Of a stretch of DNA of 64,000 nucleotides, positions 23,950 to 34,040 are shown in pieces. Both the position numbers and the translations under genes were made by a program. Under the pieces are notes generated by a model that was given only the letters and a program-made list of their open reading frames with translations, searched no databases and was not told the DNA's origin. How positions within the stretch are numbered: the first letter of the stretch is position 1; every line of letters begins with the position of its first letter. The stretch is from Mytilus edulis (taxonomy: Eukaryota > Mollusca > Bivalvia > Mytilida > Mytilidae), in contig NC_092353.1 in the NCBI RefSeq assembly GCF_963676685.1, positions 7,840,207-7,904,206 of the forward strand. Reading direction: 5' to 3'.

Positions 23950-24872
23950 GTTAGTTGTTTGGGGTTTAAATTTTATGGTAAATATTTATGCATCTTATAA
24001 CAGTTATTATAAACATTGATGGTACCATATAAGCAACTAAAACTATAAATCTAAATTTTCATTTAAAATGATATAATGAGAAATTAATGGGATATTTGAT
24101 TACTAAATATTCCCAAGGTTACTAACTTACTGCCGGACTGCGATGCTGAAATTTATTTACAAAATAAAGGAATAATTGGTCTATGAAGGAAAATGAATCA
24201 GCAATGTGTCAAAATGTAGACAATTAATGAATCAAGCATTTGGTAATCAAAGGAAACTTCAAAATCACTTACATATATAGTTGAGTATTGGAATTTTCAA
24301 ATCACTCAAATAGGTGATATTAAAATTACTTGTTTGGGTCATATCCATGACTGTTAACTATGAAAGAATGTGACAACATGGATAACAAACAAGGCAAAGT
24401 AAAACCACAATGATGCAAGGTAAAATTTTACGACCTGCAACGTGAATTAATCTACTTTCTATTCTGTATACCTGTATAACTGATTCAGAAAATATTTGAA
24501 TAACTACCTTCCAAGGATTTATCATCTTCGTTTTCGTCAAAGTGTGAATACACCACGGCAAAGAGTCTTTGAAAAGAGGAATATTCAAAAGCAGCATTGG
24601 ATCCTTAAACTTTAATTGAAATCATTTTTTTTTCAATTATCTTGCACTAAGACTGTTAAGTTGTTTATGAAAATATATAAAACAATAACGAAACACAAAT
24701 ATTTGTTTTTATATTACAGCAGTATAATTAGTATTTGTAGCTTTTATAATTGAGTGTGGTTGTATTGCTTAACATCAAGTTGCATATTTATGAGTATCGA
24801 TGATCTAATGTAATATAATTTTTCAACATCAGGTTTTGCCTTCTTGGGTCAAAAGTTGTTGTTTCATTTCAG

Positions 24873-24920
24873 GAAAAGCTGTTGAAAGTCATAGTTGTAT
24901 CAGTTGCTGAAATACCTGGT
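24873..24920 (+). CDS. AlbA_2-STAND gene, exon 4, left fragment
   Basis: Acceptor TTTCATTTCAG (24862-24872). Reads EKLLKVIVVSVAEIPG, a hydrophobic beta strand, up to the 10-bp duplication AATACCTGGT at 24911-24920, where LINE sequence begins. Without a partner the frame ends at TAA 24927-24929. The other half of the exon starts at 26273. Confidence 0.8.
24911..24920 (+). repeat. Target-site duplication of the LINE, left copy
   Basis: AATACCTGGT, identical to 26263-26272. It marks the exact insertion point in exon 4. Confidence 0.85.
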
Positions 24921-26262
24921 TTAGTTTAAACATATTTTATTGTTCAAAACAAATGGATTAGACACAAGTTTTCCAACTTAGTTCCGTCTTCTCCATAATA
25001 TACATGAATATACATTATATTTATATAGCACATTACATAAATTTGTATTTTTCTAATAAGCATGAAGGCATGAAAATAATTAAATAAATCAAAACTATTG
25101 TTACTATAACATTTATACACAAAGAATAATAGAAACGGCTCAATGGATATCAAACGTTCTTCTTTTAAATAATCAAACACACCCAAACGATTAGTCTAAA
25201 GGGAAAACACCTACTGTTATTAGTGTGTGTTTTAAATGACTTTCTATAATATTTACCTGTATAAGTTGTAAAAGTAACATGCAATATTGTGAATATATAT
25301 AATTGTGATACGGACATTAAATTCTGCCGTTAAAAATGCGGATAAAAGGATGACAAGAACAAAGATTTAATGTAAGTATCGTTTTTGTTTTAACTTCAAT
25401 AATTGAAATCCATTGAGGCGAAACATTATGTTACCGTTATGAACAATAAATCAATCATTCGAACAATGCATCGTCTGTACTTTAGACTAGTAAATAAAAC
25501 AATAACCAGCAAGGTTGTTATCAGAGTGAGAAACGTTGAGTTTCTTTTATATATTTATGTACTGCAGAAAATATTACAAAATTGTCTTTTGTATCTAAGT
25601 TGTCATTACCAAACAATAACAAATCAATTGTAACAGGAATGTCCAAGTGGGTCAGTTCAGTAAGCATAACATTTCTTTGCGATGCAAAGTTATTACAATA
25701 TAATAAATAGTGTTCAACACTTTCACTAGTGTACCCACATGCACAATATGCATCATGTACTAAGTTGGCCTTGTTTAAATCTGCGCTCAATGCACTGCAC
25801 TTGTTGCGTAGCCTTGCATGTAATACAGATAGCAGTCTATCTCCATAAAAATAGTACCTAGGAGGTTTTACATTATGAAAATACAGTTGTTGCAATTGTA
25901 ACTTGAAAGAAAAGAATGTAGGAATTTGACGAATATGCAAATCTAATTCATTCCACAATGTAATAGAAGAAGGAAAAAAAGACTGTTGATAAACTGATAG
26001 ACGATTCAATGGTATATTAATGTTATGTCTATTTCGAAGGTTATAATTATTAGTATCTGATACATACGGAGGAACCAATTCTTGTAAATAATCCGGTGTT
26101 TGATTATTTACAATTTTATAAAACATGGTCAGTTTTTTAACTTCCCTTCTGACACTTAATTTCTCCCATCCCGTCTCTCTATAAATAGAGTTGATACTAG
26201 CATAACATGGTAAACCGGTAACTATACGTGCAGCTTCAATCTGTATCTTTTCTAACCTTTCT
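24921..26262 (-). mobile_element. 5'-truncated LINE inserted in an exon
   Basis: The 1342-bp insert carries the C-terminal part of a non-LTR retrotransposon reverse transcriptase on the minus strand and 600 bp of 3' untranslated sequence. Flanks are a perfect 10-bp duplication, AATACCTGGT. Truncation at the 5' side (right end, 26262) and a variable-length duplication are typical of target-primed reverse transcription. The 3' end (left, 24921) lacks a long poly-A and has TTAGTTTAAACATA in + orientation, as in CR1/L2- or RTE-like groups with short non-poly-A tails; the clade is not determined. Confidence 0.88.
25521..26262 (-). pseudogene. LINE reverse transcriptase C-terminal region (truncated)
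   Basis: The frame is open from the truncated end (LERLEKIQIEAARIVTG at about 26265-26215) through ATG 26126 to the stop at 25521. It reads LPCYASINSIYRETGW, MFYKIVNNQTPDYLQE, YNLRNRHN, SFFPSSITLWNEL and a Cys/His cluster CACGYTSESVEHYLLYC. This sequence order is typical of the thumb and C-terminal zinc-like region of LINE ORF2 proteins in invertebrates. RT catalytic motifs lie upstream and are missing. The intact frame suggests a fairly recent insertion. Confidence 0.85.
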
Positions 26263-26272
26263 AATACCTGGT
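26263..26272 (+). repeat. Target-site duplication of the LINE, right copy
   Basis: AATACCTGGT, matching 24911-24920. Counting one copy, the exon's reading frame is continuous across the site. Confidence 0.85.
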
Positions 26273-26381
26273 GGTGTGTTCACGGCTGTTCCAGAGTCTT
26301 ATTATGCAGATAATGATGGAAATGTATTACCATATTTGGATTTAACTAAATGGAAACAAGAATTGATAAACTCATACAAAG
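26273..26381 (+). CDS. AlbA_2-STAND gene, exon 4, right fragment
   Basis: Continues in frame after the duplication (GVFTAVPESYYADNDG, YLDLTKWKQELINSYK) and ends before GTATTA at 26382 in phase 1. It completes the AlbA_2-like region. The pieces of exon 4 together are 157 bases, exactly what the phases of the neighbouring exons require. Confidence 0.8.
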
Positions 26382-26836
26382 GTATTATTTTATTTCTTTC
26401 TTTTTATCTTTTTTTGGGTGAGGGGTACTATGGTGTTGCAGTTATGTTCATGACTTCTGATTTTTGAAGAAGATATTGCCAACAAACTGGTTTACGATTA
26501 TCACCCAGAATTGCTAGATTGATATGTTTTATATGTGTCTCCATGAAAGAAAAATATATATGTTCGCGTTATTATTTCTAAATACTCTAGAGCATTCTGT
26601 ATCATGTATGCTCATATGTATTATGAATGCTGATGTTGTTGGTATAGCTTTAAGTGTTTCAGATATCAGACAACTATCGATTTCTGTGCATATTTCTTTT
26701 CCTTTTGACTTTTATACAAGACATGATATTTGAAAATCATATCATTAAATAACTGAAGATATTGTCAAATAGTTATTTTATCTTCACAATTCCATTTTGA
26801 AGTATTTTACATTGAAATATTATCTTCTTGCAATAG

Positions 26837-26944
26837 ACACTACATTTATGATATTTACAAACGAGAAATTAGACTTGATTCAAAAAGAAAAGGCAGGCAA
26901 CCCCAACATATGGCTTTCTAAAACAGACACTGTGATTCGAAAGG
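26837..26944 (+). CDS. AlbA_2-STAND gene, exon 5
   Basis: Acceptor TTCTTGCAATAG (to 26836), donor GTATTA at 26945; 108 bases, phase 1 to 1. Encodes TTFMIFTNEKLDLIQKEKAG to TDTVIRKG, a short linker without a named fold. Confidence 0.7.
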
Positions 26945-27263
26945 GTATTATTTATTACAAATATTTATGTTTATTACAGTATTCAATTAGCTATAGATGC
27001 ACTTAACTTATTAATATTTGTTTACGTTTAATATTTCTATTTTACTGAAATATCTGATCTTTTGTTTCTTATAAATTTATCAAAATATCTTAGCAGTTGT
27101 CGAAATACGACAACATAAAGTTGAAATTAGGACAACTGATATACATTATATTGGGTGCTATTATCGATATTTTTCTTTATTTTAAAAGAATGTAGTGAAT
27201 TTTAAATTTAATACATTTGAAAGCATCGTACATTATGGTTATTTGTTCTCTTTTTATCTACAG

Positions 27264-27371
27264 CAAACAATATAACAGACTGGATGCTCGTGCGAAATCC
27301 TATTCATACTGAAAGAAATTACAATTCACTATCCGAGTACATGACAAGCAAGAAGTGTGTTGTTCTGAAAG
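27264..27371 (+). CDS. AlbA_2-STAND gene, exon 6
   Basis: Acceptor TTTATCTACAG (to 27263), donor GTAATC at 27372; 108 bases, phase 1 to 1. Encodes NNITDWMLVRNPIHTERNYN to KKCVVLKG, the strand that precedes the P-loop. The exon boundary falls directly before Walker A. Confidence 0.75.
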
Positions 27372-29349
27372 GTAATCTATGATAAATAGGTTCAATATGT
27401 TTGCCTTTATTAGACAATCACCATCTTGATATCAATGGCTCTTATGAATTTCAAAATGTATTTTTGTCAAATGATTTACTTTGAGAAATTGTGTTTTCGA
27501 TTGACAGTTGTCAAATTGGCACTCATACCAACTTTAAAGTATCAAACAATAGTGTCTCTGGTGTTTTTTTTCTTAAAAATTTAGAAATTTCAAAAAGAAA
27601 TAATCAATTGCTCAGTATTGCGCAATAGATTTTTAAGATCTTTTACAACAATTTATTTGTGTCAGAAAACTTAATTACGTCAAAAATTTTATCACAATCC
27701 AAATTCACACAGTGTCAAACTTGCCCCAACTGTTCAGGGTTCGACCTCTGCTGCGGTCTTATCAGGCTGCGCTCAGCGAAGTATTTTACTGCAAATCGCT
27801 AATCATCACAAACTAGTCTATGACTAATAATATTCTTTTACGTTACTTATACATCCTGCAGACGTGTTGTTGTGCTGTGGTAATTTCTATTTTTTTTTAT
27901 TGTGCTTTGTCTATATGACATTTTTCCCTTTGTTGGCATATTTGATTGGTTTGTTTTTGTAATTAAGATTTAACACAATCTTGACTCTCGTACCCCTATT
28001 TTTTATCTTTGTAGCTGTATATTGTTATATAAAAAAGAAGATGTGGTATGATTGCCAATGAGACAACTGTCCACAAGAGACCAACATGACACAGACATTA
28101 ACAACTATAGGTCACCGTACGGCCTTCAACAATGAGCAAAGCCCATACCGCATAGTTGTTTTGGTATGTCTGTGTGTTAAGTTCACACACTGCTCTACAT
28201 ATAATCGAATTGATGCACCTGTCATACAAGTGAGACTTTTAGATGGCTTTAAATCCGGTTTTTTTAACTATTTTCTAAATAAGGAAATGTCTTTACAAAG
28301 TCAGGAATATGGCAGTTGTTTTTTATTTGTTTGATATGTCAGGACTTTCCGATTTGAGTTTTAGCTCACCATGGCCGATGTGCTAAAAAAAAATAATAAG
28401 GGTAAAATTCTGTTTTTGGCTTATATCTCTGAAACTGAGGCATTAAGAGCAAATCTAACAGGTGGCAAAAATATTCATCAAATTAAGATTTATCTGCCCT
28501 GAAATTTCAGACGAATCCGTATTGTGGCCCCTGCGTTAGTAATTTTACAGAAATTTTGCATTTTTTTTTATTATCTTAGATATCATTATAATATCCAATT
28601 CTTATGATAAACATTATTTAATATGATTTCCTAAGCACCAGTAAATGCAGCTGAGCAACACAGGCACTTAAGAGTCTCTCATTTTTAAAGTCAGGTACTT
28701 TTATTATTTGGATTTTTTTAAAGGGGAAGGGGGTTGATCTTGTTTTTTTTTGGTCAATTTTCGTACTCATTGTAGGTCCGTTTGTTATTCTGTATAATGA
28801 CTTTTAAAAATCTTTAAAAAAAAGCTTATATTGTACATTAACTAGTAAATAGATACAATTATTGGTGAACTTGGATTTACAGAACCTAGGTAAATGTCCA
28901 GTTTCAAATTCGTTGACCACATTCGTTCTTTGTCAGGACTATGCTGTGTCAAATAATTCATCACATTCCAAATTCAGACCCATCAAAAGCTTAGATAAAG
29001 TATCCATAGTTGCGGTCGTAAAATGCTGCGCTCCCCTACAGAGCATTCTATATACTGTGATTCAAAATAGTAATGAATTATTTTGTAAAAAGACGTTATA
29101 GATCAAACTAATTAGTTCAGTTATGTTTTCTTGTTTTTGTTCAAATGTCTTGTTGATTGAGTTAAGCCATTTCAATTGATTTGTGGTAGCGTGTTGTTTT
29201 GTATTGTATTATGTTCCACTACTGTCTCACAATTTGCCAGATGCATCAGAGTTTTAATCACATCCTTTGTATATTTCATTGAAAAAAACCAGATTCGAGA
29301 TCAGATAAAGTACATAATCGAAAATAAAATCTTTTTTTTTCGCAATTAG
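27372..29349. repeat. Intron packed with repeat fragments
   Basis: Holds an end fragment of the outer 32-kb repeat family at about 27690-27800 (ACTTGCCCCAACTGTTCAGG), a block at 28020-28345 (GATGTGGTATGATTGCCAAT, then the 20-kb-type repeat), a shortened copy of the lectin-intron repeat at 28360-28690, and another outer-family end at 28880-29050 (TTGCGGTCGTAAAATGCTGC). The 82- and 79-codon frames here lie within these repeats. Confidence 0.6.
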
Positions 29350-31901
29350 GTATGGTTGGAACTGGCAAGACAGAGCTAGCGCTTAAATATTGTTGTCATG
29401 TTTCAAAAAAAAAGGATACTTGGATTTTCAAATGCACAGACAAGTTCTCACTAGAACTATCAATGCGAGAAATTTGTCATTGTCTTTCTATTCATGAAGT
29501 TCCCAAAAATCAAGATGAGGAATTTCAAGACAAAGTAATAGAAAAGTTAGCTGAGGTTATAGTAACAAATATTAGGAATGAAAGGCAAGATATTAACCAT
29601 ATCTTTTTGTTTGACGATGTCAAAGAAATGACCCGATTCAATGTTGATGGCTTCCTTCACAAATGTTTGTGTACATACAACATTAAATGTATTGTCACCT
29701 CCGTTCTTGCCATTGAACCAGAAGATGATGTAAGGATAATTGAAATTACAGGTTTTACAGATGACGAGGCGTTAGATTTTTTACGAGAAGGAAAGAAACT
29801 AAATTCATCTGAAAAGGAAGACGCTAACCAACTTGCTCGAAAGTTTAGCTGCAATCCGAAAGGATTGCATATTGCACGAACCTATATGAAGCATTTAAGA
29901 TTAACAATTGGTGGTTTCATTAAGCGACTGAAACTGCCATCGGACATATTAAAAGTTGAAGAAAGTCGTGTCATAAAGAGAACTGTAAGCAATCAGATGT
30001 TTTCGTCGCTGATCACCATATTACATGAAATTCATCAACAATATCAAGAGGAAAATCAACTGGAAGTATTTGAAATGCTATTGATGCTACAATATTTGCA
30101 TGTTGAAAAGATTCCGGTAACTATTTTCTCTAATATCAACACTGAAGGCTCCAGAATGGGTGCTGATGATCTACTGCATGTGATTGATAACTGTTCATTG
30201 GGAACAGTCGAGGGTGAAGATGATGGCATGTATGATTGTCGCTTATTAAGTACCCATGACGTCGTTGTTTTAGTTTTGTCAATTTATTGTGAACACGAAG
30301 GAAGAACCATTTATTCGTCAAAGAAAGAACTCGTCGAAAAATTACTTGGATCGTTTTTCCTATTAATGGATAAAGATAATGAAAGCAGACATAGTTTTAA
30401 ACATCATACTTTACTTTTACCACATGCACGAGCTGTCATTAATCATCTAAATGCTTACATCAATGAGAAAAACACAAATGTTACTTCCAACGTGTGTCTA
30501 CAGAACACAGAACTCATTGTTAAGATTATATACATGAATGATCTTGTGGGATTTATATCGAGTTACAGTGAAACATGCACTTTTTCGCATTTATATTTTG
30601 AGCAGGCCAAATGTTTCTTGTTTCAAATGCTTAACTTAGATGTAGAAAAGTTCAATGCTGAGATAACTGCATCGTGTGAAAGTTTAACTGATATTGAAAG
30701 TATGACAAAAGTTGCAATGCAATGTGCATCACCGATATGTAAAGCGATTTTGAATTTCGTTCAAAATAAAGATCAAATGCAGGTACTACAGAAGGTTGCT
30801 AAAGAATATTTGCTGAATAAAAACCGCAATGCAGCTGATGTTGAATTATTAAAGTGCAAGCTTAGAAAAACAAATCTTGAAAGGAGAACAAAATTAACAG
30901 AAGATGAATACAAACAATTAAGTAAAGAAGGTAATGCGATCCCAGAATATTTGTTAGGTGCATTTTTCTTGTATGAAATTGTCACATCGTTTCTTTATAC
31001 ATATGGCAGACTGATGTTTTATCTTCCAGGGAGTAGTAAACCTAAAGAGGCACGATCCTTCTGTTTGTATTTGTACATTGCACAACGTTTACACACATGT
31101 TTGTGTAACAATCAATATGGTTCAAATTTGGAAATGGAACAATGCCGTGAGTTTCCACTAGACAATGATACAAAAGATAGTTCGATACTTAAAGCTTTTC
31201 AAGACACCGCAAACCCTTATCGAAATCTAGACAATTTTGATATTTTGTCGACAATGCATATAGAGAGAAGTGTAATTCAGTCGACTATGGATCCAGCTCT
31301 TGAAATTACTGAACCAGACTATGATATTTTTCAATCAAACCTCACCATTTGTGAAGATCGATTTAATGAAAGCAAAAATTACATAGAGTTTGGTATAGTT
31401 AAGCTCAGTACAGACAGAAATGACTTTAATAAAATGCTATGGTTAAAGCAGATAACCAGAGTTTTCAGGGTTCTTCTTACTAACAATACAAACTTACATT
31501 CGGAAGGTTTGAAGTTGGCTCAGAAACTTTCAAAAGAAATTCAAAAGATGGAAAACAGTATGGCATATCCAAGTTTACAGATTTCACTTGGAGAATTATA
31601 TCTTGATCTTGGTGAAACAAGGTTCGCAGAATCCTGTTTTAGGGACCTAATTCCTAACTTTGAAGATACAGGCATAGAAAAATTGTATTTGAACAAATAT
31701 CAGAGAAGATCGTGCATAAATTACATAAAATGCCGCATTGAAAACTACCAAGATAAACATCATCACTTAGAAACATTGGCAAAAATAACAGCGTATTCAC
31801 GAGGACTGACTAATCATACTAGACAGTTGGAAAAAATGCAAAAACTAGAAATTAAGTTGAGTCAAAAACTTAAATCAACGTCAGAACAGGAATCGTTATG
31901 A
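29350..31901 (+). CDS. AlbA_2-STAND gene, last exon (NTPase and C-terminus)
   Basis: Acceptor CGCAATTAG (to 29349), stop TGA 31899-31901. One 2.55-kb exon encodes Walker A (VGTGKT), Walker B (IFLFDDV), a sensor-like CIVTSV, and the ARC-like ITGFTDDEALDFL that follows it in NB-ARC/STAND proteins. A long helical region ends with SLGELYLDLGETRFAESCF, a TPR-like helix pair at about residues 1257-1276. No leucine-rich repeats, TIR, CARD or death domain are seen. Minus-strand frames inside it are shadows. Confidence 0.9.
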
Positions 31902-31952
31902 TATCAATATTGCTGTTTTTGAAAAGATAATGTGATTTCTATTCTTAAAAAA

Positions 31953-32003
31953 AATAAAGGTTTTACAAATTTGATGATCTCAAACATAAGAATGTTCAAT
32001 AAA
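31953..32003 (+). terminator. Poly-A signals of the AlbA_2-STAND gene
   Basis: AATAAA occurs at 31953-31958 and again at 31998-32003, 52 and 97 bases after the stop codon, the normal range for metazoan cleavage signals. Confidence 0.6.
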
Positions 32004-32209
32004 GCAAGTGCCTTATTATTAAAATGTATTTGATATTTAATAGATCTGTGATATAGTTTTAATGCAAGATAGAAAGATTCAGAGCTACAAAAATTAATTT
32101 TATATTGAATTGCACATTTTTATACGACCGCAAAAATTGAAAAAATGTTGGTCGTATATTGGTATCACGTTGGCGTCGTCTGCATCGTCGTCGTCGTCGT
32201 CCGAATACT

Positions 32210-33120
32210 TTTAGTTTTCGCACTCTAACTTTAGTAAAAATGAATAGAAATCTATGAAATTGGGATTGATTTTGGGAGTTTTGGTCCAATCATTTTAGGA
32301 ATTAGGGGCCAAAAAGGGCCCAAATAAGCATTATTCTTGGTTTTCGCACAATAACTTTAGTTTAGGTAAATAGAAATCAATGAAATTAAAACACAAGGTT
32401 TATGACAACAAAAGGAAGGTTGGGATTGATTTTGGGAGTTAAGGTCTGAACAGTTTAGGAATTAGGGGCCAAAAAGGGGCCAAAGTAAGCATTACTCTTG
32501 GTTTTCGCACCATAACTTTAGTATAAGTAATGAGAAATCTATGAAATTTTAACACAAGGTATATGACCACAAAAGGAAGGTTGGGATTGATTTTGGGAGT
32601 TTTGGTCCAATCATTTTAGGAATGAGGGGCCAAAAAGGGCCCAAATAAGCATTTTCTTGGTTTTCGCACTATAACTTTAGTTTAAGTAAATAGAAATCTA
32701 TGAAATTTTGACACAAGGTTTATGACCACAAAAGGAAGATTGGGATTGATTTTGGGAGTTTTAGTTCAAACAGTTTAGGAATTAGGGGCCAAAAAAGGGC
32801 CCAAATGAGCATTATTGTTGGTTTTCGCACAATAACTTTAGTTTAGGTAAATAGAAATCAATGAAATTTTTACACAAGGTTTATGACAACAAAAGGAAGG
32901 TTGGGATTGATTTTGGGAGTTAAGGTCTGAACAGTTTAGGAATTAGGGGCCAAAAAGGGGCCCAAGTAAGCATTATTCTTGGTTTTCGCACCATAACTTT
33001 AGTATAAGTAAATAGAAATCTATGAAATTTAAACACAAGGTTTATAACCACTAAAGGAAGGTTGTGTTTGATTTTGGGAGTTTGGGTCCCAACAGTTTAG
33101 GAATAAGGGGCCCAAAGGGT
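32210..33120 (+). repeat. ~160-bp tandem repeat, about six units
   Basis: Units begin GGTTTTCGCACNATAACTTT and contain 'ggaattaggggccaaaaagg'. Starts lie near 32214, 32337, 32500, 32659, 32818 and 32983. The first unit is about 37 bases shorter. Two more units occur at about 44030 and 44192 in the second copy of the outer repeat. Confidence 0.85.
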
Positions 33121-33301
33121 CCAAAATTGAACCTTGTTTGATTTCATCTAAAATTGAATAATTGGGGTTCTTTGATATGCCGAATCTAACTGTGTATGTA
33201 GATTCCTAATTTTAAGTCCCGTTTTCAAATTGGTCTACATTAAAGTCCAAAGGGTCCAAAATTAAGCTAAGTTTGATTTTAACAAAAATTGAATTCTTGG
33301 G

Positions 33302-33310
33302 CTTTTTTGA
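33302..33310 (+). repeat. Target-site duplication, left copy (9 bp)
   Basis: CTTTTTTGA, repeated at 43408-43416. The unoccupied version of the site, CTTGGGCTTTTTTGATATGC, is present at about 44764-44783. Confidence 0.85.
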
Positions 33311-34040
33311 ACCGCGCTGAAGTACGTCCATTATTCATAGTTTCAATATTGAAAAATGAATAATGAATAATGAAATGGTTTATGTTTCATTATTCAAATT
33401 GAAGCGGTGAATAGTGAAAAAAATATAAAAGAAATTGACTGTGACACTATAGCTATATTTTGGTTCGAAATGACCATAAGACGGTTTACGGAGGACCTAA
33501 ATGCCACAATATCCATAAAAATGAGGAAATATAAAAAAGAAGATGCGGTATGATTGCCAATGAGACAAATATCCAGAAAGACCATAATGACACAGACATT
33601 AACAACTATAGCTCACCGTACAGCCTTCAACAATGAGCAAAGTCCATACCGCATAGTCAGCTATTAAAGGCCCCGATAAGACATTGTAAAAAATTCAAAC
33701 GAGAAAACTAACGGACTTATTTATGTAAAATAATGAACGAAAAACAAATATGTAACACATAAACAAACGACAACCAATAAATTACAGACTCCTGACTAAG
33801 GACAGGCACATACAAAATAATGTGACGGGGTTAAACATGTTAGCCAATTTTGAATAATGAAATGGATATTTTGAATAATGGAATGGACTGCTGTGACCCT
33901 TCAGCCCTAATTACAGATATATATTCTACCTCAATCGAAAGGTTATTAAGAGAGGAACAAAATGTATATAGTCAATATGTTCCGCAACGCATTTTAGAGG
34001 TGTAACGAAAGACTTAGATATCGAAATACGCCTGAACATT
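33311..34040 (+). repeat. Left long terminal inverted repeat
   Basis: Contains ACCGCGCTGAAG, a 'ttcattattcaaattgaagc' AT block, the GATGCGGTATGATTGCCAAT block, GACTCCTGACTAAGGACAGG and one satellite unit. It is matched in reverse complement by 42640-43407. Confidence 0.85.

Larger units (their letters stand above)
21284..31901 (+). pseudogene. AlbA_2 (Schlafen-type)-STAND NTPase gene, exon split by a LINE
   Basis: Seven original coding exons can be joined with matching phases: 21284-21569, 22293-22955, 23828-23949, one exon now split into 24873-24920 and 26273-26381, 26837-26944, 27264-27371, and 29350-31901. The total is 3996 bases including the stop, or 1331 residues. Order: low-complexity polar N-terminus (1-95), novel region (96-250), AlbA_2-like domain (about 251-410), linker, STAND/NB-ARC NTPase with Walker A GMVGTGKT (482-489) and Walker B HIFLFDDV (565-572), then helical repeats with a TPR-like unit near the C-terminus. 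STAND proteins are typically ligand-triggered switches, and AlbA_2 is the nucleic-acid-acting core of Schlafen proteins, so a cytosolic sensor-effector role is inferred. A 1342-bp LINE interrupts exon 4, and reading into it meets a stop after two codons. The allele is therefore expected to be non-functional unless the exon is skipped. Confidence 0.85.
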
